Below are positions 15,437-24,679 of a stretch of 25,000 nucleotides of DNA, piece after piece (position 1 is the stretch's first letter; each line of letters starts with the position of its first letter). This stretch comes from Owenia fusiformis (taxonomy: Eukaryota > Annelida > Polychaeta > Sabellida > Oweniidae), in NCBI GenBank assembly GCA_903813345.2, contig CAIIXF020000285.1, forward strand, positions 1-25,000, read 5' to 3'. The translations under genes were made by a program, and so were the position numbers. The notes under the pieces are model-generated. The model worked only from the letters and a program-made list of their open reading frames with translations. It was not told the DNA's origin and searched no databases.

Positions 15437-17395
15437 CTATATATTTCTAAGATGGTTAATCACAGAATGTTTGAATGTTGGCACTTGTGAGTCTAAAATG
15501 TTCCCAGGTAATTTATTCCATTCCACTATTGTTCTTGGTATGAAACTATATTTATATAAGTCTGTCCTGGTATTGGGGATTATGAATTTGAGGGGACATG
15601 GGGGATGAGAGTTCCTTGTTGTGACGAATTGGTTTTGGGGTCTGATGTAGGGAGGGATGTTAATGGCTGCTTTTCCATTCATTGCCTTGTGGAAAAGTGT
15701 TAGCCTTGCAATATATCTCCTATGTGCCAGGCTATCCCACTCTAGATGTTTTAGTGCATTGGTAACACATCCAGGCTCCCTAGAGTAGCATCGAGTAACG
15801 AAGCGTGCTGCTCTTCGTTGCACCTGTTCTATCATGTGAGAATGATTTGCCCTATAAGGGTCCCAAACCCCACTGGCATATTCAAGATGGGGTCACACAA
15901 GGGCTATGTATGATTGTGCTTTTACTTTCTCAGGGCAATTGTTGAGGTTTCTTCTTATGAATCCAAGTGCTTTATTAGCTTTTGTGGTGGCATGGGTGAT
16001 GTGGGTATTCCATGTTAGTGAACTATTGAGGTGTACTCCTAAATATGGATGGCTATCTACCGTTTTGAGATTCTGTCCTAGCATTGTATAATTACATATA
16101 ATAGGGGTTTTCTTCCTGTGAATGCGCAGGATGAAGCATTTAGAGGGGTGAAATGCCATTTGCCAGGTTTCTGCCCATTTCTCAAGGGTATTGAGGTCGT
16201 ATTGATGTTTAGCAGAGTCGTTAATACTGTTTATAGGCCTATATAGTAAGCTGTCATCTGCAAAGAGTTTAAGATTCGTATCCTGGGTCACGTTATTGTT
16301 CATGTCGTTAATGAAGAGCAGGAAACAGAGTGGCCCGAGGACAGTTCCCTGAGGCACGCCAGGTTTAACTGGGCAGCATTTACTTGACTGACCTTCAAGA
16401 ATTACTTGTTGGGTCCTATCTGTCAGCCACGATTTGACCCATTTTAAAGTTTCATCTCTGATACCGTAATGATCGAGTTTCTGGAGTAGGCGATTGTGAG
16501 GCACGGTATCAAACGCCTTGGAAAAATCTAATATAAGGAGATCCACTTGCTCGTTATTATCGACTGAGTGAGCAATGGACTCTGCCGTATTAATAAGTTG
16601 AGTTTCACATGATCGGTATCTCCTAAATCCATGTTGAATGTCCACAAGTATATTATATGTTTCCAGGTGGGACATTACACTGTGGAAGATTATGTGTTCT
16701 AAAATTTTACAAGGGACAGATGTTAACGAGACAGGCCGGTAGTTGGATGCCACGTCTCTCTTACCCTTTTTAAATATTGCAGCCACATTCGCATGTTTCC
16801 AATCAAGAGGTACGCTGCCAGTATCTAGGGATTGTTGGAATATAATCCTTAAATATGGTGCTATTTCATTGGCCGACTCCTTGAGAACGCGCGTGGGGAT
16901 AAGATCGGGGCCTGCAGCTTTGGAGGGGATAAGGGTTTGGAGGAGCTTGATAATGCCATTATTAGTAATATTAATCCTAGGCATTGTGGGGATATTACTA
17001 GGCTCCATGGGGGGAAGTGTTGGGTTTTCATTGGTAAATACACTGCTGTATTGGCGGTTTAATATATCAGCCTTTTCAGCAGCGTCAGTGGTTTCTGAAC
17101 CATCTTGATTTTGAAGAACACTGATTCCAGATGTATCCTTACGCTTGGATCGGATATAATTCCAAAAACGCTTAGTGATGCCAAAGCATGGGGTATTGGT
17201 AGGAGAATCTGGGTCAAAATCAAGAAGGTTATTGACATAATTCTGGTGCTCCTTGCGTAATTCATGATGAATGAGCTTTCTGAGAGATTTGTACTTATGC
17301 CAATCTTGTTCTAAGTTGCTCCGTTTTGCGGCATTATAGCGTCTCTGCTTTTGACGAATGAGACACTTTATCATGGCAGTGATCCATGGATCCAT
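15437..17395 (-). pseudogene. LINE ORF2 reverse transcriptase with one in-frame stop
   Basis: The frame 17395-15893 (500 residues) and the frame 15835-15437 (132 residues) are in the same phase and are separated by a TGA at 15893-15895; sequence between them is open and coding-like, so one nonsense change (most simply CGA to TGA) split the ORF. Visible RT blocks: a Lys/Arg-rich linker with SKAAGPD, the NYRPVSLTS and KILEH blocks, HGFRRYRSCETQL, the catalytic LDFSKAFD, GVPQGTVLGP, and FADDSLLY with the two catalytic Asp. The C-terminal segment carries the QRRAARFV and LEWDSLAHRR blocks common in CR1/Jockey-type LINEs. It would copy LINE RNA at the target nick; this copy cannot make the full protein. 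Confidence 0.88.
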
Positions 17396-17855
17396 GGATC
17401 CATTTTGCTTTCATGCTAATGTCACATAATACAATGTCATGATCGCTAATCCCTGGAAGAATCTCGACCCTTTCAACGAGGTCAGGGTTTGTTGTGAATA
17501 TCAGATCGAGTATATTGTTCTTTCTGGTAGGTTCGCTGACGACCTGGGTTAGATTAAAGTCATTCACAATGTCCAGCATTTTATTATTTATTGCGTGGCT
17601 GTATTGAGAATTGTGTCTAATTTCATGTGAGTCCCACAATATATCTGGCAGATTAAAATCACCCCGAGAATAATATTTGGGGTGTCCAATCCACGTCCAT
17701 AAATTTTCGATATGGATTCATAAAGCTGCTTCATTGTTATAATGTCACTTGATGGTTGGCGATAAAATGATCCAATAAAAATATCCCCTTGGTTAAGGGA
17801 GAGCTTAGACCATACAATCTCACAATCTGTAGATGCATCCTTTTCCACAGATATT
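17334..17855 (-). pseudogene. LINE endonuclease remnant, frameshifted and internally deleted
   Basis: Two minus-strand frames, 17848-17588 and 17639-17334, carry the C-terminal half of an APE-type endonuclease: GSFYRQP, the DFNLP block and the SDH catalytic motif (ISDHDIVL). A frame change falls in the G run complementary to CCCC at about 17662-17665, within the GDFN block. Between the end of the endonuclease and the RT linker there is probably a deletion, at the tandem GGATCCAT repeat (17383-17402), since the usual endonuclease-RT spacer is almost absent. The N-terminal half is cut away by Element B. Confidence 0.8.
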
Positions 17856-18018
17856 AATTTGGGCCTGCTTTCACATTATTTTGCAGTTTGTTCAGGTTAT
17901 AATCAACCTTAAGAAACAATAATTGTCACTGCAATCGAACAGCCTGTGTTATTCATATTGTATTATTGTATTTTGGAGTGAGTCCAACATGCTGGTCAAG
18001 TATTGAACGTATTACTCA

Positions 18019-18153
18019 CACTGGCGGATTAGGGGGGGGGGGCTGGGGGCCCTCCCCCCTTGGGTGGGCCCAGAACAAAAAGATTGGACGTTTTTTACTC
18101 TGACCTGAAATTTGGGCCCCCCCCCCCCTTGTTGGTTCCTAGATCCGCCTCTG
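18019..18153. mobile_element. 135-bp hAT-like MITE inside the 5' LTR
   Basis: Present in the 5' LTR and absent from the 3' LTR, so the empty site is visible. The ends are imperfect inverted repeats (CACTGGCGGATTAGG on the left, complement of CAGAGGCGGATCTAGG on the right). ACTCA stands on both sides (18014-18018 and 18154-18158), although ACTCA is already tandem in the empty site. The interior is G- and C-homopolymer rich. The termini resemble those of widespread non-autonomous hAT elements, but those duplicate 8 bp, so the superfamily is uncertain. Confidence 0.75.
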
Positions 18154-18178
18154 ACTCAACTCAGGTATTTCCACTAAG

Positions 18179-18185
18179 TATAAAT
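18179..18185 (+). promoter_or_regulatory. TATA box candidate of Element B LTR
   Basis: TATAAAT in the 5' LTR, also present at 24930-24936 in the 3' LTR, followed about 100 bases later by AATAAA (18286-18291). The order TATA then polyadenylation signal fits U3-R of an LTR. Confidence 0.5.
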
Positions 18186-18932
18186 GTTATTGAAAGCTCT
18201 TGTTCCACATCATTTCAACATCTGGTGATCGTAGTTTGAAAAGGGTCTAAACAAAGTAAGTGGTGATATTTTATTATTTTTGTGAAATAAACTTGGTTTA
18301 TTTCTCACTTTACTTCAGTATCTGGAAACATTAATGTTTTGTAAATATATTGTAAACTTTGGTATCGTCCAATATCATGGTTGGCCAAGTTTTATACTGG
18401 TTCTTTGGATACATAACTTGTACAATTTATAATGTTGAAACTCAGTGTTATTTTGGGGGTTGTATTATATTCAGCCCGAACCCAGCAGCCCTGTGAGGTG
18501 CTTATGTGTTGTGTTGTTGCCTATGTGCTTATACAGAGACTGATTGAGATGCTTTTATATATCAACGTTATCGTGATGTTCTTAGTGTGACTTAGAAGAC
18601 ATATATCTGAGACAATTCCGTTATTCAGCATGTGTATTATTCAGCGTAGTGGGACTCTCACAGTACATGCAGTGGAAGCCATGCAGTGACTACATGACAT
18701 CAACATAGTGCGGTGATGTTATAGTGTCACTCTGTATTCTATATGACACTGGTATTTCAATAGAGTAAAACATCAACAATTAATGTATTGAACCTAAAAT
18801 AGAGACTCTTGAGTAGTAACATATCAAGATAATGATCATATATACCTTATGTTTGTCTTAATTAAATATATATTATATTACTAAACCCAAAGCTTTATGT
18901 AACTACATTGACCGACTTTATAGAACGTTACA

Positions 18933-19688
18933 TTGGGCACTCATAGTCCGGTTCTAGTGGTTACTTGTAGCAGTTGTAGATGACTGAACAAATTTCAAAA
19001 TTCATATATGGTTTTCTATTATTCCAGGGGTTTTCTGGGAAACTGTGTACGGGTGGTAGAAGAGTGATTATCCTTGGCGTCGTCGCTGTCGTGCAGATAC
19101 AGGTGCTCCAGAGGCTGAATGTGGGTGAGATTTTACACTTTAGATTTCCAGCCAAACACAGTCAGTAGCAGGGTTGTTGGGCAAAATTATATTAGGTGTT
19201 TATAAGCTCAAAGGTGCATAATTGGGATAAATCCCTTATAAGGTCACTTAGTAGGTGACAGGTGTTAAGTGTTTAGGTGCTGTGTATCACAGACATTAAA
19301 GTACTGTGTCATTACAGGTATTAAGGTGCTGTGGCACAACAGGTGTAAACGTGCCACATTATAACATATGTTAAGGTATCACAGGTGTTAAGGTATCACA
19401 CATATTAAGGTGTTAGAACATCACATGTATTAAGGTACTGTGTTATTTCAAGTTTAAGGTACATTTACATCCAAGTAGATGAATATTAGTATTCACTCAC
19501 AAGTTAACTTGTAAGATAGTGTATAAGTGTAAGGCAAGTTAAGTGTTAATACATTGATATCTGCATACACTTAAGTTAGGTAGAACATATGATAATCATA
19601 GCATATTTAACACACTTTATGCATTACAAGATAGATGATTATTAATCACATAACTCAACTTTTAATACCAGCATTCATAATATTCAAT
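18933..19688 (+). other. Element B leader with candidate primer-binding site
   Basis: Non-coding sequence between the LTR and gag. TGGGCACTCATAGTCCG at 18934 may be the primer-binding site; I cannot name the tRNA. The leader contains a tandem repeat array at 19255-19463. The small frames around 18961-19168 have no domain. Confidence 0.5.
19255..19463 (+). repeat. Minisatellite in the Element B leader
   Basis: About eight diverged copies of a unit near CAGGTGTTAAGGTGCTGTG plus a few bases, with a period of roughly 19-28 bp and units such as ACAGGTATTAAGGTGCTGTG, ACAGGTGTTAAGGTATCA and ACATATTAAGGTGTTAGA. Tandem arrays in the leader are common in LTR elements and can vary in copy number between copies. 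Confidence 0.7.
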
Positions 19689-21233
19689 ATGTCTGCTTCA
19701 CTTATCAAGTTGAAAGAGTTAGGGGTTAGCATGGGTCTTCAAGACCGTGAGTTACATCAATTCATTGAAAGTCAACAAAAGTTAGAAAGAGATGATAGAT
19801 TAGCAGAGAGACAGTATAAGAAAGAAGAAGAAGAGAGAGAGTTAGAGAGAGAACTCTTACAACATGAAAGAGAAATGAAAGATAGAGATGTAGAAATAGT
19901 TAGGTTATCAAATAATCGAACAACTGACCAGTCTAACTCAAAAACAAAGCCAAGGCTTCCATCTTTTAATGAGAATAGAGATGAAATTGATGCTTATTTG
20001 TCAAGGTTTGAACGATTTGCTTCATCAAATCATTGGCCAGAAGCAGAATGGGCTGTCAATCTTAGCGCTCTATTAAGTGGTAAAGCATTGGAAGTTTACT
20101 CAAGAGAAAGTTTAGAAGTAGCAGGTGACTATGAAGCTCTCAAACTTGCTATACTTAAGAGATACCAATTAGGAGAAGATGGTTTTAGACCGAAATTTAG
20201 AACTAGTTTAGCTGAAGCAGGAGAAAGTCCTGAACAATTCATGAATCGACTTGAACAATACTTGACAAGATGGGTAGATCTTGCAAATACTGATCACACT
20301 TTTGAAGGTCTTAGGGAACTTGTTCTTAAAGAACAGTTCATATCTGAATGTACACCAGAATTAGCTACATATCTTAAACAGAATTCTCCAAAAAATAGAA
20401 AAGAACTTTGTGTGTTAGCTGAAAACTTTTTGGTTGCACATGGTAAGACACTTCATAAAAGTACAACAGAAGGTAGTAAACTCAAGTCAAACACAAATAG
20501 TACTTTTGTTCCAAAATGGAAATCTGAACAAAAAGTTGATACAAAGCCTGATAGTAAAACTGATAGTAGGTCTTGTTTCAAATGTGGACAGGTCGGACAT
20601 ATTATTCGAAATTGCCAAAATGAGGCTAAAGTTTTTGATCAAAAGTCCAATCAAAAGTGTCAAAAATGTTTTCGAATGGGTCACGTGAGCAAAGATTGTT
20701 ACTCAAAAAGTAAAATGGTCCCAATTGTACAAAAAGCAGCAGCATTAGAAATTCAAGATGAAAATGAATCTGATACTCATGTGAGTGCAGCTTGCATTAC
20801 TCGTACACCATTAGCTACAATTGACCAATGCAAATGTGTGAATCATGATCAAGTCACTCTTCCTTGTGGTAAAAAGGTTCCTTTAATTGGTAGTGCTTGT
20901 TTTGAAAGTCTCAAAAAGGTCAAAACCAATATGCCAATTGTTCAAGGTAAAGTGGGCGATAATACAGTGAGCACACCTCGAGATAGTGGTTGTAGTGGTG
21001 TAGTTGTTCGAAAATCTCTTGTATCACCCGAACAAATGACAGATAAGGTAACAATGTGCGCTTTGATTGATGGTACAGTAAAATCATTCCCAATGGCATC
21101 GATTACAGTCAATACTCCATTCTTCAAAGGAGAAGTTGAAGCAATGTGCATAGAATTACCAGTTTATGACCTAATTATAGGCAATATTGACGGTGCTCGT
21201 TCACATGATAATCCTGATCCAATGAAACTATAG
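19635..21233 (+). CDS. gag: Element B Gag-protease
   Basis: A 532-residue ORF. The first ATG is 19635; the Met at residue 19 (ATG 19689, MSASLIK) is at least as likely, since the 18 preceding residues are hydrophobic and atypical. Domains: a charged Glu/Arg-rich coiled coil at about 38-92; a capsid region at about 106-270 of the type related to the SCAN fold, as in Gmr1-like elements; two CCHC zinc knuckles, C314-C327 and C342-C355; then an aspartic protease with active site DSG at 450-452 and a later IIGN patch. It would form particles and process the polyprotein. The stop TAG at 21231-21233 falls directly before the pol region, whose frame is -1 relative to this one; I cannot tell whether that is a natural shift or a one-base loss near 21215-21225. 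Confidence 0.87.
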   Translation: MIINHITQLLIPAFIIFNMSASLIKLKELGVSMGLQDRELHQFIESQQKLERDDRLAERQYKKEEEERELERELLQHEREMKDRDVEIVRLSNNRTTDQSNSKTKPRLPSFNENRDEIDAYLSRFERFASSNHWPEAEWAVNLSALLSGKALEVYSRESLEVAGDYEALKLAILKRYQLGEDGFRPKFRTSLAEAGESPEQFMNRLEQYLTRWVDLANTDHTFEGLRELVLKEQFISECTPELATYLKQNSPKNRKELCVLAENFLVAHGKTLHKSTTEGSKLKSNTNSTFVPKWKSEQKVDTKPDSKTDSRSCFKCGQVGHIIRNCQNEAKVFDQKSNQKCQKCFRMGHVSKDCYSKSKMVPIVQKAAALEIQDENESDTHVSAACITRTPLATIDQCKCVNHDQVTLPCGKKVPLIGSACFESLKKVKTNMPIVQGKVGDNTVSTPRDSGCSGVVVRKSLVSPEQMTDKVTMCALIDGTVKSFPMASITVNTPFFKGEVEAMCIELPVYDLIIGNIDGARSHDNPDPMKL

Positions 21234-21697
21234 CAGTTCTTACTCGAGGCCAAGTTCAAAAGCAAAACTTACCTACAACACCTTTGAATGTTCCTGATCA
21301 AATAGGTCAAGTAGTGTCTGTTGAGAAACTTATAGAGTTACAAAAGAGTGATGGAAGTTTGAGCAAGTTGTATCATTGGGAAAATGTCAAAGTCAAAGGA
21401 TCTAGTGAAACATGGTACAAGGTCAAACAAGATGTACTGTACAGGTATTACAAAAATCCCAAGGTCAATAAAGGTCAAGCAATCAAACAAGTTGTTGTTC
21501 CAACTTCACGTCAGACAACAGGTCTTAAAACTGGGTCATGAATCTATATTGAGTGCACATCAAGGTATTAAGAAAACTACCGATAGGGTTAGTGCTCATT
21601 TCTATTGGCCAGGTATAGTAAGTGATGTCAAAAGATTTTGCTTGTCTTGCGACATTTGTCAGAAAACCACACCAAAAGGTAGGATTCTTAAAGCCCC
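21222..21697 (+). pseudogene. pol: Element B pol, N-terminal part (integrase zinc finger), frameshifted
   Basis: Coding resumes in the -1 frame immediately after the protease, with a VLTRGQ block and then a 60-residue helical region (VEKLIELQKSDGSLSKL). Near 21503-21512 the frame changes again. The second frame carries the integrase HHCC finger: HESILSAH then, 29 residues later, CDIC. The ORFs offered by the frames here have no natural ATG. At about 21697 the coding sequence is cut by the foreign insertion and resumes at 22199. Confidence 0.8.
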
Positions 21698-22198
21698 CGA
21701 TAAATCGGGCTACGTATACCGCCGTGTTTACATTAGGGGATTAGAAGAGTTTATTTTTACTTTAGGTATGCAAGCAATATCAATATTTGGCCTTCATGCA
21801 TGTACTCGTGTGTACAATCAGCATGCCCTTCAATATTATATAAGCCAGGCTATTCAAGTACAACATAATGTACACTATTTATGTGTGTACAACATGGGAA
21901 TACAATTCCCTGGGAAACAAAACACAAATACTTTTTATATGTTCAAAATGAGCCATTTGATTGATGCATACACTTAATACCTTCATATATAAACATCTAC
22001 AAAGTATATCTAATAGTAATTTTCAATTCCAATGGTGAAACTTGCCTGGTTACGATTATACGGGAAATCAACACGGGACGATAGTTGTTCACCTTCCTGG
22101 CTTACTTCTGAAGCCTGTACCCTGTAATCTCTTTATATAGGTTAGCGAGAGCGCTGCGCCTGCGCAGTTTTAAACTTTGGCGCACACTTTAAGGTTCC
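21698..22198. mobile_element. ~500-bp foreign insertion splitting the integrase of Element B
   Basis: Coding sequence stops at the C run of 21694-21698 and resumes in a compatible frame at about 22197-22199, so removing the block leaves a continuous integrase. The block has no domain-bearing ORF. It starts with a small hairpin (CCCGAT-AA-ATCGGG) and ends in a GC-rich patch with TGCGCCTGCGCA (22155-22166) and an AT-rich tail. I found no clear terminal inverted repeat, poly-A tail or GT-AG intron ends; any target duplication is at most two or three C. Type unknown: a SINE, a non-autonomous DNA element or filler are open. Confidence 0.7.
22155..22166 (-). promoter_or_regulatory. NRF-1-like palindromic site within the insertion
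   Basis: TGCGCCTGCGCA fits the NRF-1/Ewg consensus (YGCGCANGCGCR). On the minus strand it lies some 15 bases upstream of TATATAAAG (22130-22139). This could be a promoter carried by the inserted block; it may equally be chance. Confidence 0.3.
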
Positions 22199-22208
22199 AT
22201 TAGAAAAA

Positions 22209-24596
22209 ATGCCGCTGGTAGATACCCCATTTAGGAAAGTTGCTATTGACTTAGTAGGTCCAATTTATCCACCTTCAGAAAAAGGCAACCGGTTTGTTTT
22301 GACATTGGTAGATTATGCAACCAGATACCCAGAAGCATGTCCACTCAAAAACATTGACACTTTAAATGTTTCTGAAGCACTTGTAGGGTTCTTTAGTAGG
22401 TTAGGAATACCTGAAGAGGTATTAAGTGATCAAGGCACCCAATTTATGTCAGATCTAATGAAAGAGATTAGTAGGCTATTGTCCATCAGACAGATTAACA
22501 CAACTCCATATCACCATATGTGTAATGGTTTAGTCGAAAAATGCAATGGTACCCTTAAGCAGATGCTCAAGAGACTTTGTTCTGAGAAACCTCAAGATTG
22601 GGACAGGTACATAGATGCTTTGTTGTTTGCCTATCGGGAAACACCTCAGGCAAGTACTGGATTCTCACCATTTGAATTATTGTATGGTAGGTCAGTTAGG
22701 GGTCCATTACAGATCTTGAAAGAACTGTGGACAAATGATAGGTCTAACGAAGATGTAATGAATAGCTATCAATATGTTGTTGATCTCAGGTCAAGGTTAG
22801 AGAGTACCTTAGCGATAGCAAGACAAGAGTTAGAAAAATCCCAAGGTGTTTATAAACATCACTATGACAAGAAAGCTAGACCAAGAAAATTGAAAGTAGG
22901 AGATTCAGTTTTAGTATTGTTACCTACAGATAGCAACAAGTTGCTCATGCAATGGCAAGGTCCATTTAGAGTAGAAGAAGTAGTTGGTCTGAATGATTAT
23001 AAGGTCACGGTTAGGAGAAAAACCAAGGTGTATCATATAAATCTATTGAAACAGTATGTACAAAGAGACACAGACATGTCTCATGATGAAGTTGCAAAAG
23101 CTTGCGCTGTGTTAGAAAATGCAGAATATAGTGTAGAAGATGCATTCAATGATGATGAGTTGTTAGAACTAAGAAGCCCTGATAGCTTTGAAACATTCAA
23201 AGATGTTAGAATTGCAGATAGGTTAAAGTCACATCAAAGAGAACAAATAACAAATATGTTAGCAGATTATCAAGTTATACTCAGTGATTTGCCAGGCCTC
23301 TGCAATTTAGAGGAACATTGTATACCGGTGTCCACAAATGAGCTGGTAAGATCAAAACCTCATCATGTTCCTTTTAACATCAGAGACAATTTAAAATCCG
23401 AAATAGACAAAATGTTGCAATTAGGCATAATTGAAAGGAGACAGTCTCCTTATGTGTCATCAACAGTGATTGTCAATAAGAAAGACGGTACAAAGAGAGT
23501 ATGTATAGATTATAGGCTACTTAATCAGGTAACTCTCTCTGATAATGAACCAATGACCAATCCAGAAGACATATTTGCTAAAGTCAGAAATAAGCAGTTT
23601 TTGACCAAAATTGATTTCAGTAAATGTTACTGGCAAATTAAGGTAGCAGAGCAAGATGTTCCAAAAACAGGGTTTGTCACACCAGATGGTGCTTTTGTGT
23701 TTGTCAGGATGCCATTTGGGCTGAAAAATGCAGCAGCCTCTTGTAATAGAATGATGAGGAAAGTGTTAAATGGTCTTCCAACTGTAGATAGTTACATAGA
23801 TGATGTGCTAGTGCATACAGATACATGGGAAGAGCATCTTGAAACATTGTCTGTTTTGTTCCAAAGAATTCAAGAATCTGGTCTCACAGTAAACCCAAGC
23901 AAGTGTTTGATAGGATTCATGTCTCTAGAATTTCTGGGTCACAATATTGGTCAAGGTCAGTCAAGTCTTCAAGTAGAGAATGTTAGGAAGATTATTGAGG
24001 CAAAGGTACCAGTCACAAAGAAAGATGTTAGAGCATTCATGGGATTGTCTGGATTTTATAGGAAATATATCCCACACTATGCAGCTATCACAGCTCCAAT
24101 CTCAGATCTAACCAAGAAAGGTTGCTCACATTTAGTGAAATGGGGAGAGGAACAAGAAAAATCCTTTCATGATTTAAAACAAATGTTCATCAAATTACCC
24201 ATTCTTAGATTACCAGATTTGACACAAACATTTGTGCTTCAGACAGATGCTTCAAATAAGGGCTTGGGAGCAGCACTGTTACAATTCCTTGGCGGGGTTT
24301 TGTTCCCCAACGCTTTCGCTAGCAAAAAGCTTTCAGAGAGGGAAAAGGGTTATTCAACAATCGAAAAACAGTGTCTCGCCCTTGTGTTTGGTGTGAGGAA
24401 GTTTAAGGTGTATTTATATGGAAGAGAATTTACTCTCCAGATAGATCATCAGCCTCTGGTGTATTTGAATCGGTGCAAGCATGAGAATTCTAGAGTCTTG
24501 AGATGGTCACTCTATTTGCAAGCATTCAATTTCAAAATAGAAGCGATCAGGGGAAAGGACAATGTAGTAGCCGATTGCTTAAGTAGGCTATTATAG
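22209..24596 (+). CDS. pol: Element B Pol: integrase core, then reverse transcriptase and RNase H (Gmr1-like order)
   Basis: A 795-residue frame; the ATG at 22209 is simply the first Met after the insertion and not a natural start. Integrase core: Asp 14, Asp 74, Glu 110 (DD35E); C-terminal GPY/F module with WQGPFRV at 249-255. A linker of about 80 residues follows. RT: GIIERRQSPY entry block at 406-415, catalytic Asp 469, FGLKNA, YIDD at 529-532. RNase H: Asp 680, Glu 719, Asp 746, Asp 789, ending ADCLSRLL just before the stop. Having integrase before RT is the order of Ty1/copia elements, but RT and integrase here are of Ty3/Gypsy type; this is the hallmark of Gmr1-like elements. All catalytic residues are present, yet the integrase zinc finger is separated by the upstream insertion. 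Confidence 0.92.
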   Translation: MPLVDTPFRKVAIDLVGPIYPPSEKGNRFVLTLVDYATRYPEACPLKNIDTLNVSEALVGFFSRLGIPEEVLSDQGTQFMSDLMKEISRLLSIRQINTTPYHHMCNGLVEKCNGTLKQMLKRLCSEKPQDWDRYIDALLFAYRETPQASTGFSPFELLYGRSVRGPLQILKELWTNDRSNEDVMNSYQYVVDLRSRLESTLAIARQELEKSQGVYKHHYDKKARPRKLKVGDSVLVLLPTDSNKLLMQWQGPFRVEEVVGLNDYKVTVRRKTKVYHINLLKQYVQRDTDMSHDEVAKACAVLENAEYSVEDAFNDDELLELRSPDSFETFKDVRIADRLKSHQREQITNMLADYQVILSDLPGLCNLEEHCIPVSTNELVRSKPHHVPFNIRDNLKSEIDKMLQLGIIERRQSPYVSSTVIVNKKDGTKRVCIDYRLLNQVTLSDNEPMTNPEDIFAKVRNKQFLTKIDFSKCYWQIKVAEQDVPKTGFVTPDGAFVFVRMPFGLKNAAASCNRMMRKVLNGLPTVDSYIDDVLVHTDTWEEHLETLSVLFQRIQESGLTVNPSKCLIGFMSLEFLGHNIGQGQSSLQVENVRKIIEAKVPVTKKDVRAFMGLSGFYRKYIPHYAAITAPISDLTKKGCSHLVKWGEEQEKSFHDLKQMFIKLPILRLPDLTQTFVLQTDASNKGLGAALLQFLGGVLFPNAFASKKLSEREKGYSTIEKQCLALVFGVRKFKVYLYGREFTLQIDHQPLVYLNRCKHENSRVLRWSLYLQAFNFKIEAIRGKDNVVADCLSRLL

Positions 24597-24679
24597 GCTT
24601 GTGGTTTTTTTTACAGGCCCAAAATATTTGTGGGTTGGAAGAAAATAATTTCATATATTTTCTCAAATGGGGGGAGTTT
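24597..24679 (+). other. Polypurine tract region of Element B
   Basis: Between the pol stop and the 3' LTR. AAATGGGGGGAG at 24665-24676 is a typical polypurine tract, the primer for plus-strand DNA, lying three bases before the LTR start TGTCATAATTT at 24680. Confidence 0.7.

Larger units (their letters stand above)
15213..17855 (-). mobile_element. 5'-truncated non-LTR retrotransposon (CR1/Jockey-like LINE)
   Basis: The minus strand reads partial endonuclease, reverse transcriptase, C-terminal domain, a short 3' untranslated region, and a 3' end in AAATAGAAATAGAAATA-type short repeats (plus strand 15213-15236), the kind of tail used by CR1/Jockey-group LINEs. The 5' part of the endonuclease is missing because Element B begins at about 17856. 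If Element B inserted into this LINE, the missing part should lie beyond position 25000. Confidence 0.8.
17856..18932 (+). repeat. 5' LTR of Element B (carries an inserted MITE)
   Basis: From about 17856 the sequence repeats at 24685-25000: 17856-17995 equals 24685-24825, and 17996-18018 plus 18154-18250 equals 24887-25000. The first bases of the LTR (TGTCA, as at 24680) are missing or replaced here. Inside are a TATAAAT (18179-18185), a likely promoter, and AATAAA (18286-18291). The inner end is placed at 18932, where TTACA is followed by T and TGGGCACTCATAG, a plausible primer-binding site; the 3' copy runs off the window before this, so the inner end is not confirmed. Confidence 0.75.

Noticed and set aside
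16743-17108. Plus-strand 121-codon frame inside the LINE
   Set aside because: Antisense shadow of the reverse transcriptase linker region.
21698-22198. Spliceosomal intron in the integrase of Element B
   Set aside because: Borders do not offer GT...AG at the coding-continuity positions, and introns inside Gypsy pol are rare.
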